From positions 223,517,741 through 223,581,740 of the forward strand of contig CM041465.1 in NCBI GenBank assembly GCA_023213395.1: 64,000 bases of DNA, written 5' to 3'. Under the pieces are notes generated by a model. It saw nothing but the letters and a program-made list of their open reading frames with translations, did not search any database and was not told the DNA's origin. The stretch comes from Cycas panzhihuaensis. Its lineage: Eukaryota; Cycadophyta. The translations under genes and the position numbers were made by a program. The first letter of the stretch is position 1. Every line of letters begins with the position of its first letter. Shown one piece after another: positions 45,313 through 57,835 of this stretch.

Positions 45313-45830
45313 GTCGGGGGCCTCAACGGGCACTTCTTCCATTTTTGGCCCTGTGACAGCCATTGGGACTGTCCCGTTTCCCTGTTTGTCTTTGCCTTCT
45401 GGCCCTGTCGCCCATTGTGCTCTCTTGACACCCTTTCTGTGCTTTCCCGCAGGTGCATTTATGGTGCCTCATCCTTGCACTTTTTCCCCAGGCCTTTCCG
45501 TCTCGTTTTGTATGCCACTCCCGTGTATGCCCGAGTTTATACTCATTTGGCTCATTTTGTTGTCCTAGACTCGTTTCTATAATTTTTTTTCTCTCTTGCG
45601 GTCCCCAAAGGGAATGCTCCCCCACCCAGGGGTATGTTTCACTTTCCGAAGCGACCTTTTGGCATCCCAGGAGGCTTTTTCTTCTAACCACTCTCTACCG
45701 GTGATCGGACTGCTTGCTCTCGCCCTGGGTAACCTCATTGCTAGGTCCTCCTACCCTTCACAACCACCTTTTTGTTTGCCTTTTAAGTATTGCTCTTGTT
45801 ATTCGTTGACTATCAGGACGTTGTGTCACC

Positions 45831-46232
45831 CATGTAGACGCGATAATCCTGGACCTTCTGCCGCTACATGGATTCTCCACAGCCCTTTTAGACACGATCT
45901 CCTCCGCTCTGGGATCTTCCTCTTAGAGACTACTAACAACAAAGCTAAATATATAGCTGTTATTGAAGCCCTTACTGATGCTCTCTGTTTTTATCATGGA
46001 CCTATCATTTTGCTTTGTGACTCTTAAGTTGTGGTGTCTCATCTCACCTAGGTTTACTAGGTGTGGTGCCCTTACTTGAGGACTCATGCTTCTGTTGCCA
46101 GATCTCTCCTGGCCTGCTTCTCTTCCATCGATATCCAGCATATCCCTTGGGCCCTTAAGGCTAAGGCAAATAATCTCGTTCACCTCATCCTTGACCGCTG
46201 CCTTCCTCTCCTTGCTGACCATCCCTGAGGCT
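45831..46232 (+). pseudogene. second RNase H of B2, catalytic start deleted
   Basis: Compared with B1, the bases from after ATG to the AATCCTGGACC segment are lost and replaced by TAGACGCG. The first catalytic Asp (TDGGSRG in B1) is therefore absent. NPGPSAATWIL, NNKAKYIAVIEALTD (Glu to Lys) and IILLCDS remain; TAA follows, and more stops occur to the ILDRCLPLL-like end near 46,210. Dead copy. Confidence 0.85.
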
Positions 46233-46640
46233 TGTCTGGCCCTCCTGTCGCCCAAGCCCGAGGTCATCTTACACTTTGCTTTGTGACCCGTTCGCACCTC
46301 TGAAACCTAGCTGCTAATGAGGTAAAACTATGGTGACTACCCCTTGCTTGCTCTTTACTTGGTTATGCATGCTCTTTTGCATCTTTTATGGTGGGGGCAG
46401 CCCCCTCCCCTTTCTCATTTTTCCAGTTGGTTCCCAGGTGGCTCATAGGCAGCCCCTATGTTGTCTCCACCGCCGCTTTTGTATCCATGCATTCTGCCAC
46501 GACACTCGCTGACACTCTTACCTACTATTATGATCTTGATTGATATATCTATATACACATGTGGTACTGATAGTTATGTTGCTAGCATTCACCATCGCAC
46601 TAGGCTTCTGAGTGGTGAGGCTCTGCTGCCAAGGGGGAGG
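46233..46640 (+). promoter_or_regulatory. 3' spacer and PPT of B2
   Basis: Non-coding spacer ending in GCCAAGGGGGAGG directly against TGTTTCCC of LTR 2c. The PPT (46,631-46,640, AAGGGGGAGG) is the cleanest in the window. Confidence 0.85.
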
Positions 46641-49310
46641 TGTTTCCCAGCTTCTGGGAATAGATACGGAATCACCTTATCATCGCTTTCTTTTGATGAG
46701 TGTTTGCTTGTATGTCTGCATGTTTGTGGCCTTATAGACGACTTTGCCTTCGCCTACACTTATTTTAGCCTATGACGATTATAACAGGGGCACACTCCCA
46801 ACAAGTGTGGCACCCTGGTGGCCACTCCGCTTCCCGCATTCTGCCCTCCTCGCTCCAAGATCCACTTAGCTTACGCCACCTCTGCCCGTGTGATGACTGG
46901 TCATCGTTTGGTTGACTTGGCACACCGTTTGAGCCCTATTTTTGCTCTTTTGGACCCATTTGTTGGCTTGTTTACCACCGGGTAGGTGTCTCAGCCCCCT
47001 ATTGGCCCTTTTGGTCATTTGCCCATAGCCTGAGGTGGTAGGCCTATTTTTGCCTCTAGGCGAATATCCGAGATTTTTGTGCATGTGGAATATCCAGTGT
47101 GCTACTTGATTTTCTTGGTATGACTGTTCTAACTTATTTTTTAAAAATCCGTTGTGGCAATTTCGCATTTATTGTGAAACTGCCACGTGTCTCAGGACTT
47201 GACTTGCTCCCAACCGCGCCCTAATCACTCACTTAAGGGTTTGGGTTGGGTACTTAAGTCACTTTTTACTCATTTTTGAGGACTTTTGGCTCACTTTTTG
47301 GATTGCTCCTTAAGTAAACCACGTTGTGCTCTGCTCTTCTCTGCTGCCTTGCTGCTACTACATGACCTGCGTCTCTCCTCCAGCGCCCAGCTCTCCTTCA
47401 GTGTAGCTAGGATATCTTCCCAGCCCCTCACGCACCTTGGAGAGATTTCAGTAGATTCTTGCCCCGGGCAGCCTTCAAGCGTTCCAAGTGCAGGTGTTCT
47501 CCCTCCAACTTCATTAGCAGGGTCTCAAACCTGCTACACCACAGTTTCTGGGCTAATTTCTTAGCCTCTCCTTACTAGCCCTTGGCTGAGGCAAGCACCT
47601 CTTCTCTTCCACTCAGGTATTCATTGATTTGAGTTGTTTCTCTTGTGCTATTGATGCCCTATCTTGCTTGTTTCTTTGCTTATCTTTGTGAGGGTTGTTT
47701 TCCTCTCTATATTAGACTGTTTTACCTCTGTTATAGTGCCTCCTTACCTGCATTTGTTGCTCAAGGCAGCAGTACTGAGGGTTGACATAGGGTTTGGGAG
47801 AGAGCTGGGTGTATTCTGCACCACCTTCTGCGCTCCTCAAGCAGCTTTAAACCCCCCCAAACCTTCCCTCTTACCTTGTGTTGTCCTTGGCACTCAAATA
47901 AGGGTTTGTTGGCCCTTCCTTAGCTGCTGAAATCGGCCTTTGTCATACGTTCTGTTGGTTTGAGGGCTTAGGCTTAGGTCCGAGTGACTCACATAAGTCC
48001 CGACCGCTTGTTCTTTGCTTAACTCTTTTCCCGGCATCCTGGTTTGCTCTCCATAGCACCCCGGCTTGCCGTAGGTCTTCTTTGGCTCCTTCCAACTCCC
48101 TTGCTACTATTTTCAGCCATCTTTCTTTACCTTGCCCTCGCTGCCTTGTGGCTTTTGGGGGAGGTTAGGGGTTGTTCCTTGCAGGAGGTGGGCCACTCCG
48201 AGGCTTACCAATTACCTTCCTTTCGCTTTGGTTGTCCTCTTTTACATATTATCATCATTGTGTTGATGCTAACATATATGTATTTAAGTTTATATTTGTA
48301 TTACATAGACATGTATTGTTAAGATCTCGTCATTGCATGTTAGTACCCTTTCTCTGGAAAGGGGGAGGTTGCTGTTGCTTGCAGGTGCTTGGAGAGCGCA
48401 AAGGGTATTTTCTTTCGTTAGATTCTGGGTAAGTGCTCCTATGCATGTTGTACTTTCATACTTCATCGGTTACTAGTATTTGGTTTCTTTCTTTCCTTGG
48501 TTTTGTACTTTAGTATTTTTCTGCGAAAGGTAAGAGAGCCCCTCATTCCAATCTGCCGCGGCACTTCACATCTGCCACACCCCGTGGAGTAGTTTTGGTG
48601 TCCCTTGGGAGTGTCCATTGTCACACATGCCTCTGGTCTGGGTACAATCCTTGCTCCATCCTACTACTCTTTCCTTTTGAATTCCTTTTCGTAAGTAGTA
48701 ATTAACTCATTAGAAATCAAAAGGGAAACTTAACTTTGCTTTTGGTTCATGCTTTATTTATTTTATTGCATGCATCTTCTCTACCCATAGGAAAAGGTCT
48801 TAAGAGCTGCTCCTTTTCACCTTTCCTCTCTCTTTGCCATTCAAGCTTCCTGCTTTTCCTATTACTTGTGTGTTTAGTTAGTTTGCTTAGGCATACCTTG
48901 ACCCATCTTCTTGGGTCATCCCTTTTGCTTTCCTTTGGTTCCCTGCTTCGTCGGATAACTAAAGTGACCCCGTCTATAGGCCAACCGCTTGCCTATCCTT
49001 CTTCATTTCCCGTTGCTTTAGGGAAACCCTTGAAGGTTCCTCTCCTTCCCCTTCCGGCCATCCAAGGGTGGGAGGATCCTTCCCTTAAGTCAACCTAGGC
49101 TAACCCTACGCCTCCTCACCTCTTGTTCGAAGTGGTGGGGGGATCACCCTTTGGTAGCTACATTCCATTGCAGATCCCGAACTCGCACTCCGGCACATGG
49201 GGCGCCCTGCGTGGTAATTACTCTACTTATAGGTCTCTTTCTCGATCATGTTATCACCCGCTCTTACCATACCTATTTAGTTAGGTAGCTATCCCATAGA
49301 CGCGCGTCCA
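46641..49310 (+). repeat. LTR 2c (3' LTR of B2)
   Basis: Starts TGTTTCCCAGCTTCTGGG, ends CGCGCGTCCA, followed by the right GTTGG duplication. TATA position TACTTAAG at 47,251-47,258. Confidence 0.93.
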
Positions 49311-50398
49311 GTTGGCCATTCCAAGGCTAACCTCCTTATCTTAGTCATTGCTTGGTGTTGCTTAGATCTGAGTTTTACTTGGTGGTTTTGGAGTAGAATG
49401 CATTATTTTCAGCTTGATTTATTAGCTATCTTTGGTATTCATATACATATTAGGCATATTTGGCAGCCCTTTCCTCCAGGAGGGAGAAACCTTTGTTTCG
49501 CGATTAGCAGGTTCGCGGCAGCGAATGTATGAAAGAAGTGGACATCTTTAATAGGTAAGCCCCTACCTAGTAGTGCTTTTGGTTCCTCTTGTGTTTCATT
49601 TTTGTTACTTTGCTTTCACATATTGGGGAAGGTAAGGTAGTCCCTCATCCATTTCCGGCAACCATCCTCAACTAGCCCCACACTTGCGCAGCGAGTTCGA
49701 GTGGACGAGTGCGTAAGGAGCGAAAGGGTACAACGTTTCTACCATGCTTCTCTTCTAGGTATTCCTTCTCCCTTCTTTATCTTTTTTCTGCCATATTTCT
49801 TTTATGCAAATTTCGCATGTTAATGCCACATAGGAAACAAAAAGGGAATTAACACATTTTTTTTTTATTTTTAAATTCTTTTCTGTAGTCGTTCACATCA
49901 TGTGAAGATAGGACTTAGGCGTGAGCCGCACACCCCTTAAGCCCCATCTAGTCCACACGTAGAACCATCCATCCCTAGACTTGCATTTGGTTCTTTTAGT
50001 GCACTTGCTTTACTTATCACACAACAACCTAAACTCAGTCTACATCCCTCTTCCGTTTGGGTTAGATCATCGTATCTCACACATACTTACTTGCACATTG
50101 CCTTCTCCCTCCTGCGAGAAGGAGCAACTTCCTAGAGTCCCCCTTCCTCTTCCTGGCCATCCAAGGGGTAGGTGGGCCTCCTCCTTTGGGACGACCTAAG
50201 GCCTCACCTTGTGTCCTCCTTCTGAAGATTACCCTAAGGCAATTAGGCACCATTCGTGGGTCTTGAATCCGTGCTTTGACACACAGACGCCCTGCGTGGT
50301 GTTCTTTCTTATCATTAGGATCCCATCTATAGCCCGACTGTACCTTATCTAGTTATATCCTTTTAAGCATAGAAGACCATCTTGTAGACACGATTCCA
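49311..50398 (+). repeat. 5' LTR of element C, right part
   Basis: Resumes at GTTGGCCATTCCAAGGCTAA, matching GTTGATCATTCCGAGGCTAA at about 63,347 in the 3' LTR. The first five bases (49,311-49,315) are the second copy of the target-site duplication. It ends CACGATTCCA against the PBS. Confidence 0.92.
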
Positions 50399-50399
50399 C

Positions 50400-50417
50400 T
50401 GCTGACCATACTGGGGA
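50400..50417 (+). promoter_or_regulatory. primer binding site, element C
   Basis: TGCTGACCATACTGGGGA after one spacer base. Confidence 0.82.
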
Positions 50418-50574
50418 CCTGCCAGTAGGGGAGCTAGTCTCGCTTCTCTTTCTATTAGTGCTATTGCTTTCTAGTAATCTTCCTTATTTTCCCTTTCCAT
50501 TGGGCAGCCCCCAATATGTGCTTCATACTCCCTTTCCTTCTAAAAACTTTGGTAAAGGCATTATATGTGACGTT

Positions 50575-52891
50575 TCTCACGTCGTTTATGAGGTTTGCCA
50601 CCTTTGTTAGAAGAACCTTCATATCGCCTACTTCCATCGTCGGAATCTGATTCGACAATGGAGGGCTATCCTTCTGACTGGGTGTATCACGCCTTCACCT
50701 CGGGAACTCATGAGTTCCCCATGTCTATTCCATGATCCACCCAAGAGGGTGACAATCCTATCTACTACCTGGGTGACTAACATCACACCCCTTGAGATTT
50801 ATCCTTCTACCCATGTGGTAGAAGACCTATATTCTCTTGAGGTTCACCCTTCGATTGGTGATTCTTATGAGGAGTGCCCCGAGGGATCTACGTTATTTGA
50901 GGTCCCATCCACCTCTTATGGTCATGTAGATACCCCTCCTGCTGACGTGGTTGAAGATATTAGCAAGTGCTTTTGAGTAGTTTATCTTCAATCACATCCC
51001 AGGTGGTTTTAAGATGTTTTGCGTGGTGGAGCATCATCTTCATCTACTCCTTTACCAGCTTCTTCATCTGTACATGCCCCTCCTACTACCAGTAACCCTT
51101 TTATTCCTGCACATTCATCCCGCTCCTTTCCTACACCAACCGTGGGGGTGAATGTTATGTCTTCCATTCCTCGTCATGGTCTTAGTTCTTCAGGACCTTC
51201 TCGCGGTATGTCTCTCTCCCAACTTGGGGTTAGCATACCTTTCCCTAGTTAGGCTAATGTGCCATCCCCTAACGTGGCACATACGTTCCCTAGTAGGCCT
51301 ATAGGTCCTACTAACTCTTCAGCCGCTAGTCATGTGGGACCCGCTCCCACATATTCCCAAAACCAACCTATTAGTCCTTCCTTTTATATACCCCCAGGTT
51401 ATGCTTCTCAACCTTGGGGTAGGGTAAAGGGAACCACCTCCCAGCTTATGGGGTGGACCCACTACACCCATATGGGATCGCACCACCTACGGGTGGCCCA
51501 TATGAGCAAAACCCGGTTCCACACCCTCCTTTTCTGCCATCTAGCGTGGCCCCTTAAACTGCGCCTTCGCAAGGGAACCTAGCTTCCTTTTAAGGCGCTT
51601 ATCCTCAAGTCCCTTTTCAATAAGGGGCACTTCCCCAAGGAGGGATGGGTTTACCACCCCCATCCGTTCCTTGCTCATTACCATTTATCGATCCTACGGT
51701 CCATGCAAGGGTGCGTCCTTTTATGGACTATCGATCGACACCATTGTCCGTTGAGGAACTAAGGACCAACTTACTGCCTCATCCTCCTGAAGTTCCTAAA
51801 TTTGACGAAACTTCCTTGCAAGACCCAGTAGAGCATGCCCGTAGCTTTTCTATGGCATGCATTGATTACTGGGCTTACGACCACATACTAATGAAGCTGT
51901 TTCCACGATCTTTGCAGGGTGACGCCCTTAAGTGGTTTTATCGCCTCCCTGCCCATTCTATCTTCTCATTCTAGCAATTGGTGGACAAATTCATCAACTA
52001 CTTCGATGTAGCTCGTCCTTTCGAAAGTGGAATGAAATCTCTCCTATTGCTTAAACAAGGCCACGATGAAATGAATCGTGACTTTGTGCAATGATTCCAC
52101 GACCTTCTTCACTCCACTAAGGCCACATTACCCGAGGAGTTGAAAAGGGACCTTTTCGTTCATGCACTTTGCCTCGAAGTACATGTGGAAGTCCTTAAAA
52201 TGGGGGCAACCACATGCGACTCCATGATTGTAAAGTGTTTAGCGTTAGAGGCTATTAAGATCCAAGCCGGACTCAAGAGGCCTCTCAAGCCCTCATAACA
52301 TCGTGAGGCACCTCCCCCAACTAAGGAAACTAAACCTTCACAACCCACCAGGTCTACTTCTCACTCGACTGAGAAGACTTTAGACCCCCTTACTTCTGCC
52401 ATATGCTCATTCGAGAATACAATGAAGGAGCTTAAACTCCAGCCCCTTCATCACCAACTTCTAGCAAACAAATTCAACAGGCCTCTCAAGCTGCTCCTCC
52501 CATGGGGGGTAATACCCAACCTTCTCAAGCAAGGAAAGCAGATCCTTCACTCGAGAAGAAGTGGTGTTCTGTCCACGGGGAGTGCTTCTATAATGACTCG
52601 CACTGTCGGGCACAACACCCTCATGATGCCCCACAACGTGATTCGTCTCCCAGGCGGGCCTCGAGGCCCAATCTCGATCAACCTGTCCATAAGAATCCGT
52701 TCCCCAAATATGGGGAGTGTGATCGCAATGCTCAACAAAGAAACAATTAAAACCAGGGTAGATCCCCTAATTCTCACCCTTCACACAGTAGAGGGAAGGG
52801 CACGCAAGATTCAACATCCTCCTCACATTCCCCTAACCACCGTGCTCCTTCACCTTCACGATCCCAGAATAAGGAAAAGAAGGTAATTCAG
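50575..52891 (+). pseudogene. gag of element C
   Basis: The family start ATG is at 50,575 but the second codon is TGA (CGA in B1). The N-terminal part is broken by several stops, with SDWVYHAFTSGTHEFP recognisable out of frame. The core is at 51,645-52,299: PKFDETSLQDPVEHARSFSM, DYWAYDHILMKLFPRSL, TAG at about 51,972, KFINYFDVARPFESGMKSLL, LPEELKRDLFVHAL and a TAA near 52,297. The zinc knuckle CSVHGECFYNDSHC is intact with its preceding Trp (about 52,562-52,610). At the sites of the B1/B2 shared stops this copy has sense codons. Confidence 0.88.
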
Positions 52892-53680
52892 ATGCTTGAG
52901 GCTACTCCTCTATATGCATTAACTCAGTCTCAAACTGCAAAAGATGTAGTTGACACCTCTACATCTACATCACACCTTGATCCTCCTCCGGAAGCTATTC
53001 CTCTGGAGATTCCTTCACTTCCTAAGAACGTTTCCATCTGCCCTGGTCGCTTTGACTTTAGGAGAGCCCTTAACCAACCCACAGGGAAGGGTAAGCCATT
53101 TTCTGTAGTTGAAGAGCTTCATACCATGGCCACTAGGATGTCCATCATGGATGTCTTGAAGAGCTGTCCAGAGCAACGAATGGTCCTTTTGGAAGTTTTA
53201 GGGTTGAATGACGTGCCTGCTCACGCTTTGGGAATTACCTAAAGCTGTGAACCCGTCATATCCTTTGATCCTAAAGATCTTCCTCCAGCCGGTGAAAGGG
53301 AGTGCCAATGGAACTTCCCTTTCACCATCACCATAGACACACCCGATTGTACCTTACGAAGGACCGTCGTTGACAATGGTTCTTTTGTTAATGCTATGCC
53401 CTTGTGTGTCATGCAAGAGCTCAGCATTTCCACTTTGGAACCCGTTCCATGGCGATGTCAAGGCTACAATGGTAACAAGAAGACTCCTTTGGGGTCCGTC
53501 TTCATACCTCTCACACTTGAGGATAAGACCGTCCTCGCTGGCATCATTGTCCTTGATGTGGACGTTGATTACAACCTCCTCTTGGGTCGACCATGGCTTG
53601 ACTAAATGGGATCCGTGTGTTCCACCCGTTGGGGGCAACTCAAGTTTGTTCATAATGGGCAAATGAAACAAATCAGACCA
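52892..53680 (+). pseudogene. aspartic protease of element C
   Basis: Open from 52,892 for 116 codons (ELHTMATRMSIMDVLKSCPE) to TAA at about 53,240. The active site reads Asp-Asn-Gly (53,372-53,380), followed by SFVNAMPLCVMQELSISTLE. VVLDV-type and DVDYNLLLGRPWLD segments are open to 53,605, where TAA replaces a Gln codon. The D-N-G triplet keeps Asp and Gly but not the usual Ser/Thr. Confidence 0.87.
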
Positions 53681-54526
53681 TCCACTCAGGTAAGTCATAG
53701 CTAGTCAAAGGGGAGTAAAGGCCCTTCTACTCATGCCTTGGCTTGCTCCATTGGCATACCCAATCCATCTCACATCGAAGAAGACCCCACATCTTCTTCT
53801 CCTAGTCTCACGCGCTTCGCTCCTATTGGTGTTGGGAGCTACGGGTACCTCACCTTGTTCAGTGACAATGAGTCTCACGATGAGGATGAGAATTGTCTTC
53901 ATCCCGTTTCTTTCCTCTACGCTAGTAGGTTGCGCCCATTCCATTCTAGATCTCCATTTAAAACCTCTCTCATTAGTGAGACTAGCCACTCCTCTATGTC
54001 ACAGGTCATCACTCATATTGACTCATCCGCAGTTGGTTCTTCCTCTTCATCACCCCCCACAGGTGATGACTTCGAGGAACTCCCTTTCGCTCCTTCTGAG
54101 GAGCCCCTTCAAGACTCTCTCCTAGAGTCTCCCGAGGAAGACGAGCAACTGGGTGACCATCATGGTCCCATTGTCCCCACTTCCTCTAGCACTTCATCTA
54201 TTCGAAGTAAGATCATCCATGGGGTGGATTATTTCAAAGACGATGAAGCCCTGCTCAAGCACTTAGTGGGTTTCGAGCCCAACCTTCCTTCTGGTCACCA
54301 TAGGCTTGGCCACTAGAAGACTCTCGTGATTGGGTCCACACTCACTAACCCAATCCTGTCCCCTATTCCATCCCTTCCCGTTGACCTTTCCCCCCTCCAT
54401 TTTGAGGAGGGGAATGCCATGTGTATGGGGGCAACTTAGGACATTGTCTTGACCCCCGGTAAGATCATTAAGGTCAGGATGGAATGCTCTCATGATGAGG
54501 TAAGGGAGTACTCCCTTTTGTTCTAG
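53681..54526 (+). pseudogene. protease-RT linker of element C
   Basis: Ser/Pro/acidic linker, open for 192 codons from 53,738 (IGVGSYGYLTLFSDNESHDE; HGVDYFKDDEALLKHLVG), then TAG at 54,314. Two further stops occur before RT. No known domain. Confidence 0.7.
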
Positions 54527-56007
54527 GAGTTTCGGGATGTTTTTGCGTGGGATTATTCTGACATGAAGGGAATTGACCCCTCCATTGTCACTCATACTCT
54601 CACCACCATTCTTGGCACCCGTCCCGTGTGCCAGAAGCAGCGTCCTCTCTACCCTAAGCTCTCGGCCACCATTAAGATGGAGGTCAAGAGCTATTGGATG
54701 CTGGACTTATTACCTCCATCGATTACCCTAAATGGGTATCCAACATCATCTCTGTTACTAAGAAGAATGGGCCTATTCAGATGTGTTGATTTTCGTGACA
54801 TTAACAATGCATGTCCTAAAAATAACTTCCCACTCCCCTTTATCGATCAAATCATCGATCATACTACTAGATTCGAAGTTATGTCCTTAATGGATAGCTT
54901 CTCTAGCTACAACCAGATCCAAATATCTCCTGAAGACTGCCACAAGATGGTCTTCACCACCCCGTGGGGTACCTTTGCCTATAAGACAATGTCCTTCGGT
55001 CTTAAAAAAGTAGGAGTCACATACCAAAGGGCTATGTATTTTATTTTCCATGACCCCATCAATAACATGTTGGAGGTCTTTATGGATGACATGATGAGTC
55101 TCTCGCATAGTAGAGCCCATCATCCCTCTAACTTATGGGCCGTCTTCACGCGATGCCGCAAGTATCATGTTAGTCTCAACCCGCTTAAATACATGTTTGT
55201 TGTCACCTCTGGCAAACTCCTAGGTTTCCTTGTGTCAAGCAAGGGATCCAAATTAATCTAGACAAAGTCAAGGCAATCCTTGATGTGCCGCCTCCTAGAA
55301 CCCAACGACAGATCAAGTCATTTCTAGGTAGGCTCGGTTTCCTTAGGCATTTTCTGGCAGACTTTGCCATAAATGCCAAACCCCTCATAAACCTATTGAA
55401 GAAGGGAGCCCCCTTTGTTTGGTCTAACAAGACCCAACAAGCCTTTGCAGGACTCAAGGAAACTCTCGCTTCCGCTCCTACATTGCCATCCCCTAGCTTC
55501 GATAAGCCCTTCATCCTTTATACCTCAGCCACTAACGAATACTTGGGTGCTATGCAGGCCCAGGAGGATGACTTAGGGGTCGAGAGAGTGATCTATTTCA
55601 TCAGCCACACTCTCATGGCTATTGAACTTAACTACTCTCTGGCCGAGAAGGAATGTCTCTCCTTGGTCCACACGACCAAGAAGTTTAGACATTACTTGCT
55701 CGGTAACACCACTAAGGTGATCATCCAATCCGATCCCTTGCGCTTCTTACTTACTCGCTTGGACTTGACGGGTAGGGTAGGCCGTTGGACTGTCCTACTT
55801 CAAGAGTTTGACCTTCAAATCATTAAAAGAAAGTCGAAGAAGGGAATGATAGTGGTAGAGCAACTAGCTGATGCCTCCATTCCCAGCACGTGCGACGTTC
55901 CTGTTGATGACTCTCTCCCTGACGAGTCTATCCTAACCATTCTGGATACCTCTCCTTATCCGCTCGCCAATAACGAGTGGTATGGAGACATTGTGCAGTA
56001 TCTCACT
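54527..56007 (+). pseudogene. reverse transcriptase-RNase H of element C
   Basis: EFRDVFAWDYSDMKGIDPSI opens RT; PVCQKQRPLYPKLS is intact here where B1 and B2 have a stop. A frameshift near 54,690 breaks the KLLDAG segment and another near 54,780 breaks the IRICV segment. VDFRDINNACPKNNFPLP, MDSFSSYNQIQISPED, FGLKKVGVTYQRAM and FMDDMMS follow. A frame change near 55,240-55,285 is followed by a long open frame (55,285 on) through LGRLGFLRHFLADFAINAKP and RNase H (EYLGAMQAQEDDLGVERV, YFISHTLMAIELNYSLAEKE) into integrase. Confidence 0.92.
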
Positions 56008-57216
56008 CAGCAAGAATACCGTTATAAAGCCAGCAACAAAGTCAGGTCGCGCATCCGTGCCACCGCCAGACAATACTTCCTCATAGATGAAGTGTTGTAC
56101 AAAAGATCCTTTGATGGGATCCTTCTTCGCTGCGTCGCTTCAGACGAAGTGGACCAGATACTTCGTGAATGCTATCATGGCATTTGTGGGGGCCACTTTG
56201 GGGGCCAATCCATGGCCCAAAGGATCCTCTGCATGGGCTATTATTGGCCGTCCCTTTTTAAGGATGCCCATGCCTACGCCCTGAGATGTCGATGATGCTA
56301 AGAGCACACCAACATCTCTCACGTGTCTTCCGAGGCCCTCCATCCTATCATATCTCCATGGCCCTTTTCTCAATGGGGTTTAGACCTTATTAGTGCTATA
56401 TCACCACCTTCTTCATCGCATCACAAGTACATCTTGACTGCTACAGAGTATTTTACAAAATGGGTAGAGGCAATCCCTCTGTCCACTACGCCTAGCAAGA
56501 CGATAACCACCTTCATCTACCAACACATCATTTGCCATTTTGGGATTCCAGATGTCTTAATCACAGACAATGGAACCCCCTTTTGTAACAAGGAGATGGA
56601 TGAGCTCTACAAGAAATTTAAGATTTCTCATAAGACCTCTTCCCCTTATTACCCCCAAGCAAACGGGTAAGTTAAATCATTCAATAAAACCCTTATTAAC
56701 ATTTTAAAGAAAATCATCGCGCAATCTCAAAGAGATTGGCATCTCCAGCTCCCTTCTGCCCTGTGGGCATATCGTACTTCTATCTGTATGGCTACTGGAA
56801 TGACACCATTCTCCTTAGTCTACGGGACCGAGGCAGTACTCCCACTGGAGATCCCCTCTCTACAAGTCTCCCTTAGAGGTCTTATCGATGAGGAGTCTAT
56901 CCGTCAGGCTCGCCTCTTAGACCTCGAGGCACTGGATGAGAGACGTTTAGTGGCTTACCAAGCAAACTTTGCTTCGAAATCCCACTCACAAAGAACTTAC
57001 GACAAACATCTTCGTACCCATCCTTTATACCCTAGGGACTACATCCTCAAGCTGGAATATCTCTACGATCACCTAACCAAATTTGGGCCTAAATGGATCG
57101 GTCCCTTCATCGTTCTCGAGAGCCTCGATAATGGCGCTTATAGGATCGCCACCTTGGAAGGCCTGGAATTTGAGAAGGCTGCCAATGGAAAATTCCTTAA
57201 GAAATTTTATGCATGA
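56008..57216 (+). pseudogene. integrase of element C
   Basis: The most complete integrase in the window, all in one frame with RNase H. The zinc-binding region is whole at its start: ECYHGICGGHFGGQSMAQRI then ALRCR. TGA at 56,293 and TAA at 56,299 break the Cys pair. The core has WGLDLISAIS and TDNGTPFCNKEMDEL; then TAA at 56,668 (Gln codon), and the catalytic Glu codon is AAA, Lys (56,674-56,676). The C-terminal part is open from 56,788: IDEESIRQARLLDLEALDER, KFGPKWIGPFIVLESLDNGA (GPY/F module), NGKFLKKFYA, TGA. No chromodomain. Three nonsense codons plus Glu to Lys inactivate it. Confidence 0.92.
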
Positions 57217-57835
57217 TCCTCTCGGTGATCCTTTCGCCACGCTCCAAAATGAGCGTAAACTACTATCTTAAGCTCATTCCCATTCCTCCCAGCCATGGGT
57301 GGAATGACAACTTAGGATGGCCTCTTCATCTCCTTCTGGTTGCTCTCGCGGAACCTGTGTTCCCATTTCCTTTGGGACCTTGTCCTCTTATTTGGACATC
57401 CCCCAGTTAGGATGACGCTCTGGAGTATCGTTACTCCCCCTCTCGCTCGGTATTTCCTTTGCATATCCTGCTCTGTTTCCCCGTGGACATGTGTGTCGCC
57501 CTATTTCCTAACCCCACATATGTCCATCACCTCTGCTTATGGTGGTCATGTGTGCTCCTATTAGGTATATGGCCATGCATGGAAGGAAATATGTGCATCT
57601 CAAACAAATATCATAACAAAATACAAACCATCTATATCATCCATAACAAAACATACATATCAAAATGGGGCGCCAATTGCCCCGTCTATATATATACATA
57701 AAAATTCATATGTCATATCGTACATATAGGAAGTTGGCATCCTTGCAGGGGGGGTACAATCATATGACTCTATATATATGACCCCTTGGAGGCCCGTGCT
57801 TTCCCCTGTCAAAAATTAGATACATGAGTACTATA
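57217..57835. other. convergent 3' zone of element C
   Basis: Pol tail, then an AT-rich island (about 57,590-57,740, with TATATATATACAT), then TTGCAGGGGGGGTACAATCATATG (about 57,744-57,767) as in B1 and B2. No gene supported. Confidence 0.55.

Larger units (their letters stand above)
18602..49310 (+). mobile_element. block B: tandem LTR-interior-LTR-interior-LTR retrotransposon
   Basis: Three LTRs of about 2.68, 2.72 and 2.67 kb separate two interiors (B1 21,280-32,595; B2 35,311-46,640). Only the outer ends carry the GTTGG duplication. The middle LTR is joined directly to a PPT position on its left and a PBS on its right. It therefore serves both copies. This arrangement is expected from unequal recombination between LTRs after a single insertion. 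The family is related to element C but distinct in LTR sequence. Confidence 0.93.
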
